Assembly (NCBI GenBank): GCA_934130175.1
Contig: CAKOXP010000017.1
Coordinates: 1 to 31,206, forward strand
Length of the DNA: 31,206 nucleotides
Reading direction: 5' to 3'
From: an uncultured Bacilli bacterium
Lineage (GTDB): Bacteria; Bacillota_I; Bacilli_A; RF39; UBA660
The position numbers were made by a program, and so were the translations under genes. Each line of letters starts with the position of its first letter. The first letter of the stretch is position 1. Of this stretch, positions 24,971 to 31,206 are shown piece by piece. The notes under the pieces were generated by a model, which saw only the letters and a program-made list of their open reading frames with translations, made no database searches and was not told where the DNA came from.

Positions 24971-25834
24971 ATGAATCATAAGTTTTTACGTGTAATTTTA
25001 GTAATTTCTTTAGGATTATTTAGTTTCTATTATACCGATAAAGTAATTAATTTTATAAGAGAAACCGATCCTATCATGAAAACGATTAAAAAGGAATCTT
25101 CTAATTACGAAGTAAGTCCGATTAATGCTAAAGTAAAGGGTAATAAAATTACTCCTGGTGTTAATGGTAACAAAGTTGATTATGATGAAAGTTTCAAAAA
25201 AATGAAGAAATATGGTACTTATAATGAAAGTTTAACAGTATTTTCTACAGAAGAGCCTACTATATCAATAGATGACTATTATGATAAGTATATATCTCAG
25301 GGAAGTGGGATTAGAAATGATGTTAGTTTAGTTTTTTTAGTAAAACAAGGGGATAAATTGGATGAAATACTTAGTATTTTAAATGCTACTAATACAAAGG
25401 CAACTTTCTTTGTTGATGGACTATTTTTAGAAAATAATAGTGGCATAGTAAATAGTATTAATGAAAATGCTCATGAACTTGAAATCTTAAGTTATAACAA
25501 TAGATTTGAGGAATTATATTTTAGTAGTAGTCTTAATAGACTTAATCAAATTACTAAGAAATCTCCTAAATATTGTGTTGCTAAATACGATAATAAAGAT
25601 GTTTTAGAATTATGTTCAAAATTAAATTTACATACAATAATACCTACTATTATAACTTCAAATTATCCGTATAGTGATGTTAAGAAAAAGATAGCTAAGG
25701 GATCAATTATTTCATTTGATATAACTTCATCTACAGAAATAGAATTACCAACTATTATTAATTATATAAAACAAAAGGGGTATACAATTAATATTTTAGA
25801 TGATTTATTAAGTGAAGCTATAGATGAAAAATAA
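24971..25834 (+). CDS. Membrane-anchored NodB-fold protein lacking catalytic residues
   Basis: This 287-residue protein has an N-terminal hydrophobic anchor (residues 6-21), a linker of about 90 residues, then a domain that follows the polysaccharide deacetylase (NodB) pattern. LNATNTKATFFVDG (K143-V148) and HELEILSYNN (from His168) match the KATFFV and HEIGNHTYxH landmarks. The catalytic positions are gone: the Asp-Asp of motif 1 is Leu123-Val124, and both metal-binding histidines of motif 2 are Leu173 and Asn177. The late segment GSIISFDIT replaces the usual GxIxLxH. It therefore looks like an inactive member, perhaps sugar-binding or structural, and faces outward. I chose the ATG at 24971, five bases after AGGTGA; a GTG at 24962 lies within that site. 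Confidence 0.75.
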   Translation: MNHKFLRVILVISLGLFSFYYTDKVINFIRETDPIMKTIKKESSNYEVSPINAKVKGNKITPGVNGNKVDYDESFKKMKKYGTYNESLTVFSTEEPTISIDDYYDKYISQGSGIRNDVSLVFLVKQGDKLDEILSILNATNTKATFFVDGLFLENNSGIVNSINENAHELEILSYNNRFEELYFSSSLNRLNQITKKSPKYCVAKYDNKDVLELCSKLNLHTIIPTIITSNYPYSDVKKKIAKGSIISFDITSSTEIELPTIINYIKQKGYTINILDDLLSEAIDEK

Positions 25835-25862
25835 TATTTATAATAATTATTGGTACAAAAAT

Positions 25863-25895
25863 ATAGTTTAGATAATTCTAAGCTATTTTTATTTT
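25863..25895 (+). terminator. Terminator of the NodB-fold gene
   Basis: ATAGTTTAGA (25863-25872) pairs with TCTAAGCTAT (25877-25886), including one G-T pair, around a four-base loop, followed by TTTTATTTT. Confidence 0.8.
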
Positions 25896-25965
25896 GATGT
25901 TACCTATTTTTTCTAGCTATAATATAATAAATTAGTATTTCTTTAGTAAAAAACTATTTAATCTC

Positions 25966-25994
25966 TTAAAAAAATCTTTGATTTATAGTATAAT
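25966..25994 (+). promoter_or_regulatory. yqeY promoter
   Basis: A perfect TATAAT (25989-25994) is preceded after 17 bases by TTAAAA (four of six), 19 bases before the ATG. Confidence 0.5.
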
Positions 25995-26013
25995 ATTTCT
26001 TGGAGGGATAAGA

Positions 26014-26457
26014 ATGAGCTTAGTAGAACAATTAAAACAAGATATGATTACAGCAATGAAAGAAAAAGATAAAGAAAGACTTACTGTTATTAGAATGGTA
26101 AAGGCAGCTTTAGATAAAGAAAGAATTGATAGTAAAAAAGAGATTAATGATGATTTATTAATTGATGTAGTTAATAAACAAATAAAAATGAGAAATGATT
26201 CAATTGAAGAATTTAGTAAAGCTAATCGTACTGATTTAGTAGATAGTGTGAAAAAAGAAGTAGAAGTATTAATGAAATATTTACCTGAACAATTAGAACT
26301 TTCTGAAGTAGAAGAAATAATAACTTCTGCAATTGAAAGTGTTGAAGCATCATCTATGAAAGATATGGGAAAAGTAATGCAAGAAGTAAGACCTAAAGTT
26401 AATGGTAGATTTGATATGAAAAAAGTTAGTGAAATAATTAAAGGAAAACTTAGCTAA
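26014..26457 (+). CDS. yqeY: GatB/YqeY domain protein
   Basis: This 147-residue cytoplasmic protein is of the YqeY family, related to the C-terminal tRNA-binding tail of GatB, the amidotransferase subunit that makes Gln-tRNA or Asn-tRNA. The family pattern is clear: LKQDMITAMKEKDKERLTVIRMVKAALDKERID, then KQIKMRNDSIEEFSKANRTDL, EVEVLMKYLPEQL, and the end MGKVMQEVRPKVNGRFDMKKVSEIIKGKL. Its role as a free-standing protein is not settled. The reading frame stays open upstream to a TTG at 25978, but GGAGGG (26002-26007) six bases before the ATG at 26014 fixes the start. It has its own promoter and terminator. Confidence 0.93.
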   Translation: MSLVEQLKQDMITAMKEKDKERLTVIRMVKAALDKERIDSKKEINDDLLIDVVNKQIKMRNDSIEEFSKANRTDLVDSVKKEVEVLMKYLPEQLELSEVEEIITSAIESVEASSMKDMGKVMQEVRPKVNGRFDMKKVSEIIKGKLS

Positions 26458-26470
26458 TAATTACTTTTTA

Positions 26471-26499
26471 ATTAGGATGAATTAAATCCTAATTTTTTT
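26471..26499 (+). terminator. yqeY terminator
   Basis: ATTAGGAT (26471-26478) pairs perfectly with ATCCTAAT (26486-26493) around a seven-base loop, followed by seven T. Confidence 0.9.
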
Positions 26500-26570
26500 A
26501 TATATTTTTAATTAAATGGTTTAGTCGGTAAAATTAATTTTTCATATACTAGTTTTGAGGAGGAAACTTT

Positions 26571-27227
26571 ATGTCTTTTCAAAATTGCAATGAATTTGAA
26601 GAAAATTTACGATTAAGAAGAAAAATACTAAGTTTAGGTATTTGTCCTTCTATAGGACCAACTGGTCCAACAGGACCTCAAGGTGAAGTTGGAATTCAAG
26701 GTGTTATGGGACCTACTGGACCAAAGGGTGATATAGGTCTTCAAGGACAAATAGGTCCAACAGGACCTCAAGGAGAAAGAGGAGATATAGGTCCTGTTCC
26801 AATTTCATCTAATGAGGGTTTGTTTTTTACAAGTTTCATTGATACGACTATTCCAGAAAAATTAAAATTACAAGATACTTGGTTTATACCGGATTCATCT
26901 GATTATTTTGAGGTAGTAAATGATACTGACTTAGAGGTTCAACCAGGTGTTTATGAAATTACTTTTTCTGGTGTTATTGAAGATTTGGATGAATTACATG
27001 GAGCAGAAATATACTTAAGTGATTCCAAAGGTAGCGCTATAAAAGATTTAAACTTCAAATTGGAACAAGGAGCTAGTAAAATATTTAGTTTTTCTCAAGC
27101 TATAGTTTTTAGATTTGAGGATGTTACTACTTTAAATGTTGACTTTAGTATTACAGGTGATGAAACTACATCTAATGTTATAGCTTCTAATGTTCACTTG
27201 ATCATGAAAAAAATACATGAGGAATAG
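26571..27227 (+). CDS. Collagen-like (Gly-X-Y) protein with C-terminal beta domain
   Basis: This 218-residue protein has a short N-terminal region (MSFQNCNEFEENLRLRRKIL), then 16 uninterrupted Gly-X-Y triplets from Gly29 to about residue 76 (GPTGPTGPQGEVG and similar, with many Gly-Pro-Thr). A beta-rich C-terminal domain of about 140 residues follows (VQPGVYEITFSGVI; AIVFRFEDVTTLNVDFSI). The layout resembles BclA-type exosporium and surface filaments, where the collagen part forms a triple helix and a C1q/TNF-like domain trimerises. No classical signal peptide is visible, which also holds for BclA-type proteins. GAGGAGG lies just upstream of the ATG. Spore or cell-surface location is not decided. 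It is a single-gene unit whose terminator carries the -35 box for smc. Confidence 0.85.
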   Translation: MSFQNCNEFEENLRLRRKILSLGICPSIGPTGPTGPQGEVGIQGVMGPTGPKGDIGLQGQIGPTGPQGERGDIGPVPISSNEGLFFTSFIDTTIPEKLKLQDTWFIPDSSDYFEVVNDTDLEVQPGVYEITFSGVIEDLDELHGAEIYLSDSKGSAIKDLNFKLEQGASKIFSFSQAIVFRFEDVTTLNVDFSITGDETTSNVIASNVHLIMKKIHEE

Positions 27228-27242
27228 TTGGTTTCTAGATAA

Positions 27243-27270
27243 AATAAGAGTTGAATCTCTTATTTTTTTT
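27243..27270 (+). terminator. Terminator of the collagen-like gene
   Basis: AATAAGAG (27243-27250) pairs perfectly with CTCTTATT (27257-27264) around the six-base loop TTGAAT, followed by a T tract. Confidence 0.9.
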
Positions 27271-27279
27271 TAGTATAAT
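27251..27279 (+). promoter_or_regulatory. smc promoter nested in the upstream terminator
   Basis: TTGAAT (27251-27256) and a perfect TATAAT (27274-27279) are exactly 17 bases apart. The -35 hexamer is the loop of the preceding terminator hairpin. Confidence 0.75.
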
Positions 27280-27304
27280 ACTTAAGTAGATAGGGTGAAG
27301 TTAT

Positions 27305-30259
27305 ATGTACTTAAAAGAGATAGTCGCAAGTGGTTTTAAATCTTTTGCAGATAAACTTAATATTAAATTAGATGACAAGATAACTTGTATAGTTGGACCA
27401 AATGGTTCTGGAAAAAGTAATGTTGTGGATGCCGTAAGATGGGTATTGGGTGAACAATCAGTTAAATCATTACGTGGTGATGGTTCTATGTCTGATGTAA
27501 TTTTTTCAGGTAGTAAGAGTAGAAATCCCTTAAATGTCGCAAGCGTTGAACTTATTTTTGATAATAGTGATCATTATTTGAAAGTTCCATATACTGATAT
27601 TTCTATAAAAAGAAAGGTTTATCGTAGTGGAGAAAATGAATATTTTTTGAATGGTGAAAAATGTAGATTAAAAGATATTCTTAATTTATTACTAGATAGT
27701 GGTGTTGGAAAAGAATCTTTTAATATTATTTCTCAAGGAGAAGTCGATAAAATTTTAAGTAATTCTCCGTATGATAGGCGTGTTATTTTTGAAGAAGCTG
27801 CCGGAATACTTAAGTATAAGAAAAGAAAAGAAGAAGCCTTAAGAAAACTTGATCGTACTCATAATAATTTGGACAGAGTTAACGATATTATTAATGAATT
27901 AAACTTGCAAGTAGAACCACTAAAAGAACAAAGTAAGAAAGCCAAAGAATATGTTGATACAAAAGAAAAACTTACTAATCTTGAAGTAGCATTAATTGCC
28001 CATGACTTAGAATTTTTAAATGAAGAATTAGAAGAGGCAAAACAACAAAAAGAAAAACTATCAGAAGAAATTATGAAAATATCTACAGATACATCTAAAA
28101 ATGATGCTTTATCTATAGAAAGTCAAAATAGAAAAGAATATCTTGAAAAAGAATTAGATAGTATTAATAAAAAACTCTTAACTGTAACTGAAGAAGTAGA
28201 AAAAATCAATGGTGAAAAGAAATTATTACAAGAAAGAAAAACTCAAGAAAATAAAGATGATGAAGTAGCTAATAAGATAAGACTGTTGTTAGAGAAAAAA
28301 GGTAATATTGAAAAAGAAATCGAATTATTAAAGCTAAATAGTAAAAATCTAAGTGATAGTATAGACTCTATGAATAAATCCTTACTTGATGCAAAACAAA
28401 CTTTTGATAAAGCTAGTAATCAAAAAAATATGGAACAGTTAGAATATTCAAGACTAGATAGAGAACTTATTACTATTAATCACAAAATTGATAGTCTAAC
28501 TTTAGAACTAGAGAATGGTGGAAGTATTCCAAATAGTGTCAAAGAAGTTTTAAGAGCAAAAGAGTTAACGGGAATTTATTCTACTATCGGGGATGTTGTT
28601 AATACTAAAGATGAGTATTTAAAAGCATTAGATATGGCTCTAGCTTCATCTAAAAACTTTGTTATTACAAAAGATGAGGCATCAGCAATTTCTGCTGTTA
28701 AATACTTAAAAGATAATAAATTAGGAAGAGCAACTTTCTTTCCTATAACTGTAATTAAACCAAGATATGTTGATGCAGTAACACTAAACAATATTAAAAC
28801 TAGTGATGAGTTTATTGGTATACTTGCTGATTTAGTAGAAACAGATGACAAGTATAGAGACATTATTTACAATCAATTAGGAACTGTTTTAGTATCTAGT
28901 GATATTAATTCTGCTAATAGATTAAGTAAATTAGTAGCTAATAGATATAAGATTATAACATTAGATGGTGATGTTATTCATGTAGGTGGATCTATATCAG
29001 GTGGTTCTGCTTATAAAAGTAAGAGTTTAATTTCTTTAAAGTATGAAATAGAGCATTTAAAGATAAAGCAGGAAAGATATAAGAAAGAGTTAGTTGAAAA
29101 AAATACTTTATTAGGAAGTCTTTCTAAGAATCAGGAAGAAATAAATAATAAGTATCTAGAATTATCCAGGAAAAAGGTAGTTGAAACAGAAAAACTTACT
29201 AATTATAAGGCTCTAGAAGAAAATAATTTAAAAACTCTAGATGATATTTTAAAAGAATTAGATTCATACAAGAGTATAAAAGATAATACTATTACTTCAC
29301 TTGAAGAAGAATTAATTAAGAATTATAATGATAAAGTTTTATTAAAAGAAAAATTAATCTTAGAATCTAAAAATATTAATAAAGAGCTAGATGAGTTAAA
29401 GTTGAAAATAGATGAACAACAAGCTTTAGAAAAATTAAAAAATTCTAATTTAAGGAGTCTAGAAAAAGATGCAAATGATGTAGAAATTAAGATTACTAAG
29501 ACAGAAATTAAGATGGATAATATGTTAAATACTTTAAATGAGGAGTATTCACTAACTTATGAAAAAGCTAAAAGTGATTATGTATTAGAACTTGATAGTG
29601 AAGAAGCAAGAAGTAAAGTTAGTACTTATAAGGCAATCATTAAAAGAATTGGAATGGTTAATTTAGACTCAATTGAAGAATTTGAAAGGGTTAATACTAG
29701 ATATCAATTTTTAACTAGTCAAAAAGATGATTTATTAAAGGCAGAAGATACTTTACTTGATATTATGAATGAAATGGATGGTGTTATGAAAGAAGAATTT
29801 AGTAATACTTTCCAAAAAATAAGAGAAGAATTCAAACATGTCTTTAAAGAATTATTTGGTGGTGGAAATGCTGATTTAACTCTTACTAATCCAGAAGATT
29901 TATTAACTACTGGTGTTGAAATAGTAGCAAGTCCTCCAGGTAAAAAATTAACAACAATTTCACTTCTATCAGGAGGAGAAAAAACATTTACAGCAATTAG
30001 TTTGTTATTTGCAATTCTAAATGTTAAAACAGTTCCTTTCTGTTTATTTGATGAGGTGGAAGCTGCACTTGATGAGGCTAATGTTGAAGCTTTTGGTAAG
30101 TATTTAAATCATTATAAAGATAGAACTCAATTTTTAATTATTACTCATAAGAAGAAAACAATGGAATTTGCTGATACTTTGTATGGAATTACGATGCAAG
30201 AATCAGGTGTTTCTAAACTAGTAAGTGTCAAATTAAAAGAACAAACTGAATTTTTATAA
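27305..30259 (+). CDS. smc: Chromosome segregation ATPase SMC, short-armed
   Basis: This is the SMC subunit of bacterial condensin, which forms DNA-organising rings with ScpA and ScpB. The N-terminal head has the Walker A loop GPNGSGKSN and FNIISQGEVDKIL. A first coiled-coil arm (about 170-420) is followed by the hinge (about 422-570; GIYSTIGDVV, HVGGSISGGSAY). A second arm (about 575-830) leads to the C-terminal head with the signature LSGGEKTFTAISLLFAIL and Walker B FCLFDEVEAALDEANVEAF. All ATPase motifs are intact, but at 984 residues it is about 200 shorter than the common 1150-1190, and the loss falls about equally in the two arms. It is transcribed alone from a good promoter and ends at a terminator; the usual ftsY neighbour is absent. 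Confidence 0.95.
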   Translation: MYLKEIVASGFKSFADKLNIKLDDKITCIVGPNGSGKSNVVDAVRWVLGEQSVKSLRGDGSMSDVIFSGSKSRNPLNVASVELIFDNSDHYLKVPYTDISIKRKVYRSGENEYFLNGEKCRLKDILNLLLDSGVGKESFNIISQGEVDKILSNSPYDRRVIFEEAAGILKYKKRKEEALRKLDRTHNNLDRVNDIINELNLQVEPLKEQSKKAKEYVDTKEKLTNLEVALIAHDLEFLNEELEEAKQQKEKLSEEIMKISTDTSKNDALSIESQNRKEYLEKELDSINKKLLTVTEEVEKINGEKKLLQERKTQENKDDEVANKIRLLLEKKGNIEKEIELLKLNSKNLSDSIDSMNKSLLDAKQTFDKASNQKNMEQLEYSRLDRELITINHKIDSLTLELENGGSIPNSVKEVLRAKELTGIYSTIGDVVNTKDEYLKALDMALASSKNFVITKDEASAISAVKYLKDNKLGRATFFPITVIKPRYVDAVTLNNIKTSDEFIGILADLVETDDKYRDIIYNQLGTVLVSSDINSANRLSKLVANRYKIITLDGDVIHVGGSISGGSAYKSKSLISLKYEIEHLKIKQERYKKELVEKNTLLGSLSKNQEEINNKYLELSRKKVVETEKLTNYKALEENNLKTLDDILKELDSYKSIKDNTITSLEEELIKNYNDKVLLKEKLILESKNINKELDELKLKIDEQQALEKLKNSNLRSLEKDANDVEIKITKTEIKMDNMLNTLNEEYSLTYEKAKSDYVLELDSEEARSKVSTYKAIIKRIGMVNLDSIEEFERVNTRYQFLTSQKDDLLKAEDTLLDIMNEMDGVMKEEFSNTFQKIREEFKHVFKELFGGGNADLTLTNPEDLLTTGVEIVASPPGKKLTTISLLSGGEKTFTAISLLFAILNVKTVPFCLFDEVEAALDEANVEAFGKYLNHYKDRTQFLIITHKKKTMEFADTLYGITMQESGVSKLVSVKLKEQTEFL

Positions 30260-30278
30260 TTTGTGAAGTTACCCGATT

Positions 30279-30310
30279 AAATCAAGCAAAATTTGTGCTT
30301 GATTTTTCTT
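30279..30310 (+). terminator. smc terminator
   Basis: AAATCAAGCA (30279-30288) pairs with TGCTTGATTT (30296-30305) around a seven-base loop, with a T-rich tail. Confidence 0.9.
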
Positions 30311-30323
30311 TATGGGGTGGGGG

Positions 30324-30332
30324 TGTTATAAT
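30324..30332 (+). promoter_or_regulatory. Extended -10 promoter of the collar-type gene
   Basis: TGT-TATAAT is a perfect extended -10 element 34 bases before the ATG, next to an unusual G-rich run (GGGGTGGGGG). The -35 region is poor. Confidence 0.5.
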
Positions 30333-30366
30333 AATCTTAGATATGATAATGTAGGTGATGTCTAAG

Positions 30367-31077
30367 ATGAAAAAGACTATAGTAATTATGAGTGTAATTG
30401 TAACAATTGGCTGTATTATTTCTATAGGTTGAGCTTATGCTGCAACTAGTTATGCAATTAGCGCATCAAAAATTGGATATACAGATAACTCTAATCTAGG
30501 AGCTGATAATGTCCAAGCAGCAATCGACGGAACATGTACTAAATTTAATACACAACTTACCAATTTAAAAACTAATATTATAGATACAATATATCCAGTA
30601 GGAAGTATTTATGTAAGTGAGACTGATTCAACTGCAACAGCAGTACAAAATAGATTTAAAAATTTTGGAAAAGATACAACGTGGGTAGCATATGGAGCAG
30701 GAAAAGTATTAGTAGGTTCTGGTACAGGTACTGATGCTAATGGTAATTCTCAAACATTTTCAGTATCAAATAATAGTAAAAACTTAGGAGAATATACTCA
30801 TAAACTAACAGTGTCAGAAATGCCTAGTCATACTCATATTCAAAATCCTCATTCTCATGATATTGGTTTTGACAATGGTATAAAACATATTGGATCAGCA
30901 GCAGGGAGTGCGGAGCCTGATACAAGTGTTTATTTAACAAATTTAGTATACGGCGGAAGGGTTTTTTCTATACTTGCAAATTCTACAACAGCAACAAATC
31001 AAAACACAGGAGGATCGGAGTCACATAATAATATTCAACCATACACAACAGTTTATATGTATAAAAGAACTAAATAA
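30367..31077 (+). pseudogene. Exported phage-collar-type protein interrupted by TGA in the signal peptide
   Basis: An ATG preceded by AGGTGATG opens MKKTIVIMSVIVTIGCIISIG, a good signal peptide, then TGA (30430-30432), and the same frame continues AYAATSYAISASKIG without another stop to 31077. AYA-A is the expected signal peptidase site, so the stop lies three residues before cleavage. With the TGA read as an amino acid the product is 236 residues. The body has NLGADNVQAAIDG and a phage tail-collar-like domain: IYPVGSIYVS, HKLTVSEMPSHTH, then GGSESHNNIQPYTTVYMYKR at the end. Such domains trimerise in phage fibres and also occur in surface proteins of gut Bacilli. No in-frame start lies close after the TGA. 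It is a recent nonsense mutation, a sequencing error, or readthrough; the rest looks undamaged. Confidence 0.7.
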
Positions 31078-31126
31078 AATTTATTTTACAATAGGTAAAA
31101 ATATAAGGAAAATCACTAAAAAAACG

Positions 31127-31132
31127 TATAAT
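31127..31132 (+). promoter_or_regulatory. Possible -10 box after the collar-type gene
   Basis: A perfect TATAAT lies about 40 bases before the final hairpin, with no good -35. It could start a very short transcript or be chance in AT-rich DNA. Confidence 0.25.
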
Positions 31133-31168
31133 GAATATTAGTCAATGATGTGAAACATAATTTTTTAT

Positions 31169-31202
31169 AAATGACTTGGTCGTAAGATTGAGTTATTTTT
31201 TA
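31169..31202 (+). terminator. Terminator with GTAA tetraloop at the window end
   Basis: A 13-base-pair stem (31169-31181 with 31186-31198), including four G-T pairs, closes on GTAA, a GNRA-type tetraloop, and runs into a T-rich tail. It probably ends transcription of the collar-type gene. Confidence 0.75.
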
Positions 31203-31206
31203 TTTA

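Noticed and set aside
26543..26551. CATATACTA resembling a sporulation sigma-K/E -10 box before the collagen-like gene
   Set aside because: The pattern is short and easily met in AT-rich DNA, and no matching -35 element is seen at the right distance.
30430..30432. TGA read as tryptophan (Mollicutes code 4)
   Set aside because: All long genes here are free of internal TGA and use TGG for Trp. Arginase, the zinc-ribbon gene (ATGA overlap) and the prepilin gene end properly at TGA.
30433..30600. Selenocysteine at the interrupting TGA
   Set aside because: The position is inside a signal peptide rather than an active site, and no clear SECIS-like hairpin follows it.
30811..31077. A stand-alone 88-residue gene starting at a GTG
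   Set aside because: The GTG lies in the middle of the collar domain, without a ribosome binding site, in the same frame as the longer interrupted gene.

Overview
The window is AT-rich chromosomal DNA of a low-GC Gram-positive bacterium (Bacillota). The supporting signs are a Gram-positive-type PolC replicase, a CIRCE heat-shock operator on htpG, GGAGG ribosome binding sites, U-tract terminators behind most transcription units, an rpsO-pnp pair and TasA/SipW-type surface proteins. The mix recalls uncultured gut Bacilli of the RF39/Mollicutes-like type, but that placement is inference. The code looks standard: TGG encodes Trp throughout, and TGA ends at least three genes (arginase, the zinc-ribbon gene after polC, and the prepilin).

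Layout. 0-3.5 kb: a leftward arginase, a rightward MurE-type ligase and a leftward unknown helical protein. 3.6-5.0 kb: a GNAT acetyltransferase and a PflX-type radical SAM protein. 5.0-7.0 kb: htpG under a CIRCE operator. 7.1-8.6 kb: a TasA-like exported protein with an added Cys-containing C-terminal domain. 8.6-15.2 kb: a probable operon of an unknown protein, polC, a zinc-ribbon coiled-coil protein and a heptad-repeat protein, followed by a DUF1653 gene. 15.6-16.7 kb: a RhuM/Fic protein behind a structured upstream region. 16.9-18.3 kb: one reading frame joining a VanY-type D,D-carboxypeptidase to TruB. 18.3-22.0 kb: an unknown gene where ribF often lies, then rpsO and pnp.

22.2-27.2 kb is mainly a cell-surface region: a 692-residue prepilin-like adhesin, a second TasA-like protein, a membrane-anchored NodB-fold protein without catalytic residues, yqeY, and a collagen-like protein. 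Then come smc (short-armed) and a phage-collar-type exported protein interrupted by an in-frame TGA in its signal peptide.

The housekeeping genes cover replication (polC), chromosome organisation (smc), translation and RNA decay (truB, rpsO, pnp), protein folding (htpG) and wall synthesis (murE). The accessory genes are mostly exported. The strongest oddities are the VanY-TruB fusion, the apparently dead NodB protein, the oversized prepilin, the interrupted collar protein, and an smc promoter whose -35 box is the loop of the preceding terminator. No tRNA, rRNA, CRISPR array or insertion sequence was seen, and no gap between genes exceeds about 300 bases.
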